Source: Planctomycetaceae bacterium
Lineage (GTDB): Bacteria > Planctomycetota > Planctomycetia > Pirellulales > Thermoguttaceae
Assembly: GCA_009783865.1 (NCBI GenBank)
Contig: WRCR01000096.1
Location: forward strand, 1 to 10,920
Length of the DNA stretch: 10,920 nucleotides
Direction: 5' to 3'
Under the pieces are notes generated by a model. It made no database searches, was not told where the DNA came from, and saw only the letters and a program-made list of their open reading frames with translations. A program made the position numbers and the translations under genes. Positions within the stretch are counted from its first letter, which is position 1, and each line of letters begins with the position of its first letter. This document shows positions 1-7,922 of this stretch, one piece after another.

Positions 1-478
<478 letters not shown>

Positions 479-593
479 GCATCGAATACTCCCTTCGGGG
501 GAGCGACGAAACAATTACTGGCGCGTGGGTGTCACTCTTGCTAATTCCTTTGTATAACGGGCTGTCCGGGTGAATAAGTCGTACAGTCCTTTT
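479..593 (+). other. 23S-5S internal transcribed spacer
   Basis: This spacer of about 115 bp separates the 23S and 5S genes. It contains a hairpin at 489-503 (CTCCC TTCGG GGGAG, with a UUCG-type loop) and a second stem pairing 559-565 with 583-589 (GGGCTGT with ACAGTCC, one G-U pair), which ends just before 5S. These are plausible processing stems for the rRNA precursor. I see no tRNA in the spacer. Confidence 0.7.
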
Positions 594-697
594 CCGGTGG
601 TTTAATCAAGAGGTCACACCTGTTACCATCCCGAACACAGTAGTTAAGCTCTTGGTGCCGATGATAGTAGTACACTTGCGAAAGTAGGTACCGCCGG
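594..697 (+). rRNA. rrf: 5S ribosomal RNA
   Basis: The gene is recognised by its terminal helix, CCGGTGG at 594-600 pairing with CCGCCGG at 691-697 (one G-U), by the loop C signature CATCCCGAACACAG, and by the GTAGTACACTTGCGAAAGTAGGTACCGCC 3' half seen here in its parts. The paired core is 104 nt, which is short for a bacterial 5S (usually 115-120). The mature ends could extend a few bases each side, and short 5S molecules of about 110 nt are known in planctomycetes. It lies downstream of 23S in the same orientation, as in a standard rRNA operon. Confidence 0.95.
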
Positions 698-711
698 TTT
701 TTTTCTTTTTT
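691..711 (+). terminator. T-rich tract ending the rRNA operon
   Basis: The 3' strand of the 5S terminal helix is followed directly by TTTTTTTCTTTTTT (698-711). This resembles the U-tract of an intrinsic terminator, although the stem is formed by 5S itself rather than by a compact separate hairpin. The tract lies in the 28-bp gap between 5S and the stop codon of the convergent lipoprotein-like gene, so it may keep rRNA transcription out of that gene. Confidence 0.5.
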
Positions 712-725
712 ATTCGCAAAATGTT

Positions 726-2444
726 TTACTCTATCGCCAATCTCGGCGGAAAGAAACGCATATGTTCGTTGAGCATTTTGTACGTTCCTAAATCAAGTTC
801 GGCGTTGAAAACATCGGACACAAAAGGTTCCCGCTGATAATGTGCAGAAGAGCGCAGTTTCGATGTCTCAAGTGTGAAAACACAAATCCGTTCCTTGCCG
901 GGCGGTATCTTGTCAGTGTCTCCCAAAACCTCCCAATGGCAGGTAATATCGTCAAATGCCTTCACCGTGTTGCCGGAAGCGCGAAAGACGACTTCATGCG
1001 GTCCCGATTTTCTTCCTTCTGCCGCCCTTGCCGGACCGAACATAGCGTCATTAAAAGTTGCTGTGTATTCATAACCAAGCCGGGCGGCAAACTCCGGCGA
1101 TAATTCCCTGCCGGTGTTGTTGCGGTATAGGAAATAAACCTGATTCCGTGCCGTGTACAAAGGGTTAATCGTCATTCCGCTCACTTTTGCTTCGCCGGGG
1201 ACCACTCGAAAATACGAGGTTTGACCGTTATTTCTGTATTGGTCAGTGTCAAGTTTCGCCTGAACACGTGACCACTGTAAATGAGACAAACCGGAAGATC
1301 TAGCAACAGGCATGAATTTCAGATAGAATCGTTCACAAGGAAAAATTTCATCAGGAAGTGCCGGCGGCCAGTGTGCCATGTCTCTTTTTATTTCAATATT
1401 TGCTGCATTCCATGTCTTGCCATCCGTACTCCAAAAAATTCCTTCGCGATGTATCTCGTAATCGTCAACATAATTTCCTTGCAGACGACCCGACAAAAAA
1501 CGGAGGGGCGGCAGGACGCAAAATTCACCATTGACACCAATGGAAACCGGTCGAAGTTCAAACTTCAAGATTACTTCATCAAGTTTATGCAGGGGTTCCC
1601 TATTCCATTTTTCGAGTGGGCGGGCTTCGATGGAAACGGAAGGATAAACTGTCCGTTCCATACGTTCAGGATATAAGCCCCACGGGTCAACTCTATTCTC
1701 AAGCCGAAAATGATAGACACTCTGTTTGGTATTGTAATCTTGTTCAATTTTTTCACTGTGTCCCAGCGGCAGGAACACACCTGTTGGTTCGGTTCGTGAA
1801 ACAGCAAGTTCATTCCAAAAGATGTCTTGCAGGGGTTGACCTTTAGGGGTGAGGTTCAAAAGTGCCTGCGCGGGAAGAAGGTGGATATTCTTGACCTGTA
1901 CCTTACTATAATTTCTCACTTTGATTCCTATTCGCATTTGGTCTTCCGTTTCAGAAACACGAAAGAAGTGTGAAAACGTCATACACTCCTCATTCCAGTT
2001 GGCACACATCGCGTCTTGAAAAAAACCTTGCGAAGCGTCACCGACCGTTACCTGGGAGCGATTGACAAGGGTCTTTTGGTCAATCTGAAAAAGGTAACAG
2101 CCCGGTTTTATGGGAAAGGAAGAACTTAAGGCATAGCCCATTGCTTCTTTAACGCCTCGGCTGACATCTCCCCGCTCATGGCTCAATTCTAAAACACTGC
2201 CATGGGAACGGAATTTAGCACTGGTTAACGTCCAATCTTTCGTTTTAATGACATTTTTGGCTTTGCTTGCCGGTTCATTGGGATTGATTAACGCAACGGC
2301 GACGGGTGTCGGGTCGATGTGACCGACGGGAGTCGGGTCGATGGGACGCAGCCCCAGTTGCTCGGCAATCGAAATAGGTTTGTCAGCACAACTAACTGTT
2401 ACGACAAGCCAGAACAGTGATAAAACAGTGAGGGACTTTTTCAT
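726..2444 (-). CDS. putative exported lipoprotein of unknown function, 572 aa
   Basis: I do not recognise the family. The start is ATG at 2444, preceded by AAGGTG at 2453-2458 with 8 nt spacing; a longer frame exists upstream but its extra 84 residues run through intergenic repeats. The protein opens MKKSLTV, then a hydrophobic stretch ending V-T-V-S-C at Cys19, a signal peptide with an imperfect lipobox (Thr at -3). Next is a short proline-rich repeat, IDPTPV at residues 35-40 and 43-48. The rest is rich in beta-strand-like sequence. Residues about 70-195 could be a jelly-roll (an N-terminal WTLTSAKF strand and a later FRVSETEDQMRIGIKVRNYS strand). Residues 337-345 contain FWSTDGKTW, reminiscent of an Asp-box but one residue short, so a sialidase-like propeller is not supported. 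No catalytic motif is evident. It is convergent with the rRNA operon and divergent from the zinc-ribbon gene. Confidence 0.85.
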   Translation of the reverse strand: MKKSLTVLSLFWLVVTVSCADKPISIAEQLGLRPIDPTPVGHIDPTPVAVALINPNEPASKAKNVIKTKDWTLTSAKFRSHGSVLELSHERGDVSRGVKEAMGYALSSSFPIKPGCYLFQIDQKTLVNRSQVTVGDASQGFFQDAMCANWNEECMTFSHFFRVSETEDQMRIGIKVRNYSKVQVKNIHLLPAQALLNLTPKGQPLQDIFWNELAVSRTEPTGVFLPLGHSEKIEQDYNTKQSVYHFRLENRVDPWGLYPERMERTVYPSVSIEARPLEKWNREPLHKLDEVILKFELRPVSIGVNGEFCVLPPLRFLSGRLQGNYVDDYEIHREGIFWSTDGKTWNAANIEIKRDMAHWPPALPDEIFPCERFYLKFMPVARSSGLSHLQWSRVQAKLDTDQYRNNGQTSYFRVVPGEAKVSGMTINPLYTARNQVYFLYRNNTGRELSPEFAARLGYEYTATFNDAMFGPARAAEGRKSGPHEVVFRASGNTVKAFDDITCHWEVLGDTDKIPPGKERICVFTLETSKLRSSAHYQREPFVSDVFNAELDLGTYKMLNEHMRFFPPRLAIE

Positions 2445-2485
2445 GGGAGTTACACCTTGCAAGAATCGGCGAATGACAAGACGGT

Positions 2486-2514
2486 ATTGTAATCCATTTG
2501 TTCGAGGGTGTCTA
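2486..2514 (-). promoter_or_regulatory. sigma70-type promoter for the lipoprotein-like gene
   Basis: Reading the minus strand, TAGACA (2514-2509) is followed after 17 nt by TACAAT (2491-2486). This predicts a transcript start near 2479 and a leader of about 35 nt before the ATG at 2444. The spacing is optimal and both boxes are one base from consensus. The prediction rests on sequence only. Confidence 0.55.
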
Positions 2515-2570
2515 TCTATAGAACTCAAACGATTAAAAAACGTTCCCGCAAAAACGTTTTGCTTTTCCCT

Positions 2571-2710
2571 TGCGTTTTTTGCGAACCTTGCGGTTGAATT
2601 TTTTAACCGCGAATGACTGGGAATGCAAAGATTCGCAAAAAATAGAATCCTTAAAATCCTGTATGTCCAGTCTAAAAACAAAAAACTCAAAATCATGTAA
2701 ATCCTGTCCA
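2571..2710. repeat. degenerate dispersed-type repeat cluster
   Basis: This intergenic stretch is a patchwork of short imperfect repeats. Two related units read AAAATCCTGTATGTCC (2654-2669 region) and AAATCATGTAAATCCTGTCC (2690-2709). A GCGAA family occurs as TTTTTTGCGAACCTTGCGG, AACCGCGAATGACTGG and GATTCGCAAAAAA. GCGGTT (2590-2595) and AACCGC (2605-2610) form an inverted repeat. Motifs of this style (strings such as ATCCTGTAAATCCTG and CATTCGCGGTT) are known to me as widespread, usually decayed intergenic repeats in environmental and gut genomes. Small ORFs crossing this block on either strand are not credible genes. Confidence 0.55.
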
Positions 2711-2786
2711 GAACGAAATTTAATTCGCTCTAGTGCATTGCAGGCAAACGGAAGGTAAAATCCATTTCCAATTCTCCGATACTCCA

Positions 2787-2815
2787 TTGACAAATCAAAT
2801 CGTAATGAGTACACT
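2787..2815 (+). promoter_or_regulatory. sigma70-type promoter for the zinc-ribbon gene
   Basis: TTGACA (2787-2792, perfect consensus) is followed after exactly 17 nt by TACACT (2810-2815). The predicted start is near 2822, leaving a leader of about 37 nt before the ATG at 2859. It is the strongest -35 match in the window. Confidence 0.65.
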
Positions 2816-2858
2816 AATGGAATAGTCAGTTTTCCAGCGGCTTCCCGCCGGTGCTACA

Positions 2859-3380
2859 ATGTCAAACCAATTTTGTCCTCAATGCGGTGTTGCTGTTCAG
2901 GCAGCGGAAACGTTTTGCCCCTTTTGTCAAAAAGCGTTACCATCTTTCGCCTCCGAAGTGTCTCAACCATCGCTAGGCATTGATACTGATGCGATTCGGC
3001 GCAAACAAAAAACCATCCTTTGGCTGTTTTTAATAGGGCTATTGTGGGGTGCGGTCATTTTACCAACTGCTTTCGTCACTCTCCAAATTGCCCGCGAAGA
3101 AATACCCGATGCTTCGATTCGTGATGTTCGCTTTAACCGTATCGAAGTACAATCAAAAACTTATCAAACGCTTGTGATGATATTGCAGACATCTCAATTT
3201 TGCAGCAGAATTTTTTTCGGCTATTATCTCTTCGTTTGGTTTAAATATGTTCGAGCAATGGGATATAGCCGTTTGGCATCAACCGGTCATATTTTGATAC
3301 AATTTATTCTCTTGGTCAACATGATTGTTTTTCTTGTTATGATACATAAGGGGAGAGTTCTCATAGCCAAATATTCCTAA
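2859..3380 (+). CDS. zinc-ribbon membrane protein, 173 aa
   Basis: This small membrane protein of unknown role has an N-terminal zinc ribbon of two CxxC knuckles: CPQCG (Cys6, Cys9) and CPFCQ (Cys20, Cys23). A polar linker follows, then hydrophobic segments at about residues 52-77, 104-130 and 144-163, consistent with two or three transmembrane helices. The zinc ribbon would face the cytoplasm if the first helix follows the positive-inside rule (RRKQK precedes it). This layout is common among uncharacterised bacterial zinc-ribbon proteins and gives no specific function. No Shine-Dalgarno site is visible before the ATG, but a near-consensus promoter sits about 45-70 bp upstream. It stands alone, divergent from the lipoprotein-like gene and convergent with the hydrolase operon. 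Confidence 0.85.
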   Translation: MSNQFCPQCGVAVQAAETFCPFCQKALPSFASEVSQPSLGIDTDAIRRKQKTILWLFLIGLLWGAVILPTAFVTLQIAREEIPDASIRDVRFNRIEVQSKTYQTLVMILQTSQFCSRIFFGYYLFVWFKYVRAMGYSRLASTGHILIQFILLVNMIVFLVMIHKGRVLIAKYS

Positions 3381-3402
3381 CTGACTTGATGCGGTTAAAG
3401 AG

Positions 3403-3423
3403 GCGGGCGGCTTTAGCCCCCGC
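3403..3423. terminator. GC-rich hairpin between convergent genes
   Basis: GCGGG-C-GGC (3403-3411) pairs with GCC-CCCGC (3416-3423) around a TTTA loop with one bulged C. It lies in the 42-bp gap between the zinc-ribbon gene and the four-gene operon and touches the operon's stop codon. No T-run follows on either strand, so it is either a weak bidirectional terminator, an RNA 3'-end stabiliser, or a copy of a small dispersed palindrome. Confidence 0.45.
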
Positions 3424-5588
3424 TACTCCGCACGATAATTATAACGGTCGTTTGGGGCACTGTCGCCGTGAAGCGTGAAGTCAGACCACTCGCCGGTCTG
3501 CTTGATATTGTCGCACCATTTGAAATGAATCGTTTGCGGATTGCCGAGTGCTTCACGCGGAATCGCCAGTTCGATTTCCTTTTCACCGATTTTATATTCA
3601 ATTTCCCTTTGGGCATCCCACTCATATTTTCCGCCGACGTTTTTTTCGAGCATTACCGGAATACGATTGAAAACGAAATCGTACCCCAGCCAGCCGGTGT
3701 CGGTCTTGCAATCGGTGTCAAGGAACAGTATCATCCAGTTGCCGTCATTTTGTCCAACCAGCGGTCCGGCAGTTCGGACGTAAAAGTAAATGTTATTTTC
3801 ATCACGTGAAACTTTTGCTGCGATGATGTCGTTACGTCCGGTAGTATTCTCGTAACGGCTTCCCGCTTCCCAGCCGCGCTCGCTGCGGTGAGCGATGTCA
3901 CCGATAGTGTCACGGAATTCCGGTTTCACGTCTGTCCAATCGTCGAACTTTCCGTCAATCGTAATCAGTTTCGATACGATTTTTTCAAGCGGTCTGGTTC
4001 CCTTGAACCGGCGAATATGTCCGATTAGTTGGTAATAGTAGGCATCTTCGTGTCCTCCTTTGACCGGTTCGGCATCGCGGCTGAATTCATGGTTGAACTG
4101 GTCGACGAACGACACGACATCACTTCCGTGAAACGGTGCCTTTTCATCGAACCGCCCCATAATCCATTCGTTCCAACTTGTGATGAACACTGCTTTTGGG
4201 TCAAGTTCGTAAGCCCGTTTCCATTGCTCATCGAAATTTCGTCCTGAGTAATCGCAATCTTCCGGTGCCGGTTGTTTTCCGTTATGAAAACTGCGTCCGT
4301 GAGCACGCGGATTGCTTAATACTCCGAGTTTGCCGTCAACGGCATTTTGCGCAATTCCGACAGATACTTCCTCAATAATTTTTCGTTCGTTACCGCCACT
4401 GTCTTGTTCAAGTGCGTAAAACCCGTGCTGCGGATAAACTTCGAGCCAACTCCATTGGTTCGGACCAGTCGGACCTTGAAAATAGTCCGGCTGCGGCTTG
4501 CGAAACGTGAAGAAGTCGAGAATTTTCGGTGATTCCTCATCGCCGAGAACGAGTATCATATCGAAGTTGCTTTCGGTTTCCTCACCGTCAATGAATCCTT
4601 GGAGTCCGTCGGCAAAGTCCCGATGGGGTGCCGCGCACCACCAGCCAGCTTTTCCCTGCGGCTTACTCAATTCGAGGTAATACGTTCCGGGCGGAAGCGG
4701 CTCGGCGAATTTCATCATTCCCCAATTGTTGTCCGGATGATTTAGAATATCAGCCGATTTCACGACCTTACCATTGGGACCGGATTGGCGAAGGGTGATA
4801 GTGAAACCGGAATCTTTTGTGCACCAGGTTGGAATGGCAGCACCGATTTGGAGAAACGGTTTTTGCACCGTGAACTTTTGACCGAGCGTCGTTTTCAGTT
4901 CGACGGGAGCATCTCTTCCGGCAACACGTTTCGATTGAATGGATTCAAGAATCCATTCAGGATTGGCAAGTATAAACGGTTTGCCGTCCCACCGGAACCA
5001 AAGGTCGGCGTAGTCCCCTTTACTGTACAGGTCTCGCCAAAGTTCATGAACGACTTTTTTGGGTGTTCCGAATGGACAAAGAAACGCAATTTGCGGAGCG
5101 TGGTTTCCAGCGGCGCGGACATCACTAAAAACTTTGCACAGTGCCCTGTAACTTTCTGGATAGGTTAGTTGGTTGGTGACATCGAAAATCACGACATCGA
5201 CTCCGGCATCACCAAGCATTTGAGCGTGTTTACGAAGCACGTATTCATCTTCGCCGACGTAATAACCGAAAATCGATTCTCCCCAGTGATGCGGAGCGTG
5301 TATCGGTCCCCAGAGCGGCGAGTCCTTTTTCTTCATCGCATCGGGGTCTTTTTTGAGAATTTCTGTCACGTCGAATGGTCCCTGTTCGCCGTGCCGTCCA
5401 TTCCAAAGGAAGTAAAACATCGCAACGATTTTATTCTTCTTCGGCGGTCCCGTTTGCTCAAATGTCGGGAGCGTCCGTCCCAATTTGTCCGTTGCGACCC
5501 AAGTGTCGCTTTGAACATCCCAGTTTTCTGCAACTAGAAGCGTCTCGGCTGAAAAGACAAGAAACGCCAAAAGAATGAATCGATTCAT
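3423..5588 (-). CDS. exported GH71/GH99-like glycoside hydrolase with CBM9-like C-terminal domain, 721 aa
   Basis: The predicted role is hydrolysis of an extracellular or periplasmic glycan. The start ATG at 5588 has a strong GGAGGT (5593-5598) 4 nt upstream, and a Sec signal peptide begins MNRFILLAFLV. Residues 54-215 match the first half of a GH71/GH99-like TIM barrel: KIVAMFYFLW, then HAPHHWGESIFGYY, then DAGVDVVIFDVTN, then the barrel strand PQIAFLCPF. Residues about 230-325 are beta-rich and seem inserted in the barrel. The second half contains VFITSWNEWIMGRF (about 467-480), the WNEW signature typical of GH99-like and WbsX-like proteins. Residues about 542-721 look like a CBM9-type domain (LITIDGKFDDWTDV start). 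It is the last gene of the operon, 47 bp after the kinase. GH99 acts on alpha-mannan-type linkages and GH71 on alpha-1,3-glucan; this subfamily's substrate is not inferable. Confidence 0.85.
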   Translation of the reverse strand: MNRFILLAFLVFSAETLLVAENWDVQSDTWVATDKLGRTLPTFEQTGPPKKNKIVAMFYFLWNGRHGEQGPFDVTEILKKDPDAMKKKDSPLWGPIHAPHHWGESIFGYYVGEDEYVLRKHAQMLGDAGVDVVIFDVTNQLTYPESYRALCKVFSDVRAAGNHAPQIAFLCPFGTPKKVVHELWRDLYSKGDYADLWFRWDGKPFILANPEWILESIQSKRVAGRDAPVELKTTLGQKFTVQKPFLQIGAAIPTWCTKDSGFTITLRQSGPNGKVVKSADILNHPDNNWGMMKFAEPLPPGTYYLELSKPQGKAGWWCAAPHRDFADGLQGFIDGEETESNFDMILVLGDEESPKILDFFTFRKPQPDYFQGPTGPNQWSWLEVYPQHGFYALEQDSGGNERKIIEEVSVGIAQNAVDGKLGVLSNPRAHGRSFHNGKQPAPEDCDYSGRNFDEQWKRAYELDPKAVFITSWNEWIMGRFDEKAPFHGSDVVSFVDQFNHEFSRDAEPVKGGHEDAYYYQLIGHIRRFKGTRPLEKIVSKLITIDGKFDDWTDVKPEFRDTIGDIAHRSERGWEAGSRYENTTGRNDIIAAKVSRDENNIYFYVRTAGPLVGQNDGNWMILFLDTDCKTDTGWLGYDFVFNRIPVMLEKNVGGKYEWDAQREIEYKIGEKEIELAIPREALGNPQTIHFKWCDNIKQTGEWSDFTLHGDSAPNDRYNYRAE

Positions 5589-5592
5589 TTTT

Positions 5593-5598
5593 ACCTCC
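5593..5598 (-). promoter_or_regulatory. ribosome binding site deciding the GH71/GH99-like start
   Basis: GGAGGT is followed by AAAA and then ATG at 5588. It excludes the longer frame that begins 12 codons upstream at 5624 and places the start exactly at the signal peptide. Confidence 0.85.
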
Positions 5599-5635
5599 AA
5601 AGGGAATAGGTTATGTTTTTTCACTGCTCCAAAAT

Positions 5636-7120
5636 TTACTTCGCTTTTCGATAAAAATTATCGAGAAACACTGCCAATTCTTTGTATTTTTCAAACGCCG
5701 TATTATAAAATTGCATTCTTTCCGAATCAGGAAAAACGGGGGCGGCTGGCTGATTCTGTTTTTCGACCGGCTGCATGCCGATACATTCTGCCGCAAACAA
5801 CGCCGCTCCCAACGCCGAATCCGCTTCTTCCAATGGGAGCAGCGTTCTGCCAAGCACATCCGCCAAAATGGACATCCAGAGCGGTGAACGCGTTCCGCCG
5901 CCGACTACCCGAATCTGTTCCGGCAAAACGGTAAAGCCCTGCGTTAATTGATAACCCAGTGCAAATTGAAAACAGTCGCGAATCGAAAAACAAACACCTT
6001 CGAGAACCGCTTTTGCGAAATGTTCCCGCCGATGCCCCGCCGAAATACCGATAAAACTGCCCCGCAAATCAGGATTGTTGTATGGTGCGCGCTCTCCTTG
6101 CAAAAACGGATGGAAAAACAAACCATTGCAGCAAGGCGAAACCTCATTCAGAGTTCTCTCTTCAATACCAGCGAAAATATCCCGACTCCAATTGACAGAT
6201 TTGCCGCAATGACTTGTTCCCGCCTGCTTGATGGCAAGATTTCCGTATGGAAACGGATAGGTTAATAACCCCGGCGTATAATTCCGGTCACGGTGCAGTG
6301 ATAAAACCGCACCGGCACTGCCTAAACGGACTATGCTATCATTTTCATTTCGCATACCGGCAGCAAGCATTTCCGCAACGGAATCAAGACAGCCCAAAAC
6401 AACCGGCGTGCCGGCTGCGAAACCGAATCGGGTTGCGTCCGCCGTTGTGGTACCGACAATATGGTTCGGCTTGAATACCGGCGGAAACACTTCCGGCGGC
6501 AGTCTGGTTTGTTCGAGCAGTTCATCAACCCACTCATCGGTGTTGAAATCGTACAACATCGTTGCTGCGGCTGAACCTTCGTCGCACGTTTTTTTTCCGG
6601 TTAACAGATAAACGAGAAAGTCCTTTGCCGTCAGAAAGGTTTTGGTTCGGCAAATTGCGTCGGGGACATTCCTGCGAAGCCAGAGCAACTGCGGAAGCGT
6701 CCAAGTACAACCCGATTTGTTAGATGTCCTTTGGAGAATTGTACTGCCGCAATTTTCTTGCAGATATTCAACTTCATTTCCGCTTCGGCAGTCGTTCCAG
6801 AGAATTGCGGGATAAGTTGCCTGACAATTTTCGTCTAACAAGACGGGAATGTGTGCCATTCCGCATAACCCTATTGCACGAATTCTTGCCGGAATAACAG
6901 TCCCGCTGCTGACGAGAGTATGCATTGCCGTTTGCAATGCCGCTGCCCAATCAAGCGGATTCTGTTGCGCCCAACCGGGCTTCGGATATGCAGTCGGATA
7001 CTCTGCCCGGCTCTGCGCCATAACGGTTCCATTGGAATCAACGGCCGTAACTTTCAAACTGCCCGTTCCAAGGTCAATTCCTACGGACAAATCATCGGCA
7101 GACAGCGGTTTGTCAGTCAT
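5636..7120 (-). CDS. FGGY-family carbohydrate kinase (xylulokinase-like), 494 aa
   Basis: This cytoplasmic ATP-dependent sugar kinase would phosphorylate a ketose or polyol. Its full length (494 aa) fits the family's usual 480-520. The FGGY_N domain begins VGIDLGTGSLK (residues 13-23) with the phosphate-loop Asp16. GLCGMAH (84-90) and LLDE occupy the substrate-site region where xylulokinases have GQMHG, and the LWND block is at 107-110. VVLGCLDSVAEML supplies the probable catalytic base Asp246. The FGGY_C domain contains ERAPYNNPDLRG (343-354) and the hallmark VVGGGTRSPLWMSILADVLG (405-424). The overall pattern is closest to xylulokinases, but the GMAH variant means the substrate could be another sugar. 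The ATG lies 10 bp after the aldolase stop codon with only a weak ribosome site, implying co-translation. Its partners suggest it acts on a sugar released by the flanking hydrolases. Confidence 0.92.
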   Translation of the reverse strand: MTDKPLSADDLSVGIDLGTGSLKVTAVDSNGTVMAQSRAEYPTAYPKPGWAQQNPLDWAAALQTAMHTLVSSGTVIPARIRAIGLCGMAHIPVLLDENCQATYPAILWNDCRSGNEVEYLQENCGSTILQRTSNKSGCTWTLPQLLWLRRNVPDAICRTKTFLTAKDFLVYLLTGKKTCDEGSAAATMLYDFNTDEWVDELLEQTRLPPEVFPPVFKPNHIVGTTTADATRFGFAAGTPVVLGCLDSVAEMLAAGMRNENDSIVRLGSAGAVLSLHRDRNYTPGLLTYPFPYGNLAIKQAGTSHCGKSVNWSRDIFAGIEERTLNEVSPCCNGLFFHPFLQGERAPYNNPDLRGSFIGISAGHRREHFAKAVLEGVCFSIRDCFQFALGYQLTQGFTVLPEQIRVVGGGTRSPLWMSILADVLGRTLLPLEEADSALGAALFAAECIGMQPVEKQNQPAAPVFPDSERMQFYNTAFEKYKELAVFLDNFYRKAK

Positions 7121-7130
7121 CGGCTATAAA

Positions 7131-7922
7131 TCAATGTTTGATGGAATGAAGCGGACGTGAAATACCGACCAAAAAGCCCTTGGTGTCCGTTGTAACGGCA
7201 ATCACCCGGAGACCGCACGGAATCAATGCCTCAATTAAATGCGGGTGTGAAACATTGGCACCGCCGTGAACGTTGTATTGTCCCGCTTTGTCGAGAATGT
7301 GTTCAAGTGTTTCGCGCAAGGGTCCCGATACAGGGTCGCTCGATATTCTCATTGAAAGAGACAGGTCACCGCAGCCGACGAAAGCAGCGTCAATTCCCGG
7401 CACGGAAAGTATTTCGTCAAGATTTTCAACGGCTTGCTGCGACTCGATTTGGATTATCAGAAGATTACGGGCATTGGCTAACTCCAGAAAACGAGTCCGC
7501 TCAACCGATGCGAAACCGGTGTGGGGTCTCGACAGCGAAACACCGCGGGAACCTTGCGGCGGATATTTCATGTACTCGATACAAGTTCGGACATCGTCTG
7601 CTGTTTCGACATTCGGCACCACGATTCCGCCGATGCCGAGGTCAAGCAGCGGCGTAATAATATCACGCCGGATAGACGGAATTCTGACAAGCGGCGTGCA
7701 GTGTCCGCCGCAAAAAGCGGCGGTCATTGCGGAGATGTCAGACAGCGAAAAAGTTCCGTGTTCCATGTCGAATACACAGAAATCATATCCCGCTTCATTC
7801 ACCATTGCAGCGAGCCATGGTGATTTTATTTCCGACACGAAGAGACCGAACACGGGTTTTGTTTCGTTGAGGGCATCCCGCAAAGGATTCGTATCCGTGG
7901 TGAAAAATGTTGAAACAGACAT
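7131..7922 (-). CDS. HpcH/HpaI-family class II aldolase, 263 aa
   Basis: This metal-dependent aldolase would cleave a 2-keto-3-deoxy sugar acid or related 4-hydroxy-2-oxo acid to pyruvate plus an aldehyde. The family signature residues are all visible: DMEHG with the catalytic-base His55, VRIPS with the substrate-binding Arg80, IQIES with metal-ligand Glu160, and VGCGDLS with metal-ligand Asp186. The barrel sequence GIGGIVVPNVETADDVR and the PPQGSRGV block are typical of HpaI and 2-keto-3-deoxy-L-rhamnonate aldolases (usual length 250-270). The ATG at 7922 overlaps the upstream stop codon as TGATG, so translation is probably coupled by re-initiation; no ribosome site is seen. A TTG one codon earlier is possible but less likely. 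The substrate is uncertain. Its place between a cellulase-like gene and a sugar kinase suggests carbohydrate rather than aromatic catabolism. Confidence 0.92.
   Translation of the reverse strand: MSVSTFFTTDTNPLRDALNETKPVFGLFVSEIKSPWLAAMVNEAGYDFCVFDMEHGTFSLSDISAMTAAFCGGHCTPLVRIPSIRRDIITPLLDLGIGGIVVPNVETADDVRTCIEYMKYPPQGSRGVSLSRPHTGFASVERTRFLELANARNLLIIQIESQQAVENLDEILSVPGIDAAFVGCGDLSLSMRISSDPVSGPLRETLEHILDKAGQYNVHGGANVSHPHLIEALIPCGLRVIAVTTDTKGFLVGISRPLHSIKH

Larger units (their letters stand above)
2445..2858. other. divergent intergenic region, 414 bp
   Basis: There is no credible gene in this region. It holds the two divergent promoters (2486-2514 on minus, 2787-2815 on plus) and the degenerate repeat cluster between them. 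The central part is AT-rich with several runs of A or T. No riboswitch or tRNA structure was recognised. Confidence 0.7.

Noticed and set aside
479..593. tRNA gene in the 23S-5S spacer
   Set aside because: No cloverleaf, no GTTCRANNC-type T loop and no acceptor stem could be found.
1281..1676. Plus-strand frame of 131 codons opposite the lipoprotein-like gene
   Set aside because: Antisense shadow of a well-supported coding frame; no ribosome site, no domain.
2535..2560. AAAACG...CGTTTT inverted repeat as a terminator
   Set aside because: Only six base pairs, AT-rich, with a large loop, and it lies upstream of both divergent genes where no terminator is expected.
2445..2696. 84-residue N-terminal extension of the lipoprotein-like gene
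   Set aside because: It runs through the promoter and the repeat cluster, while the ATG at 2444 has a ribosome site and a signal peptide.
2533..2814. Minus-strand frame of 93 codons in the intergenic region
   Set aside because: Its sequence is the translation of the degenerate repeats (FRLDIQDFKDS and similar), with no ribosome site or domain.
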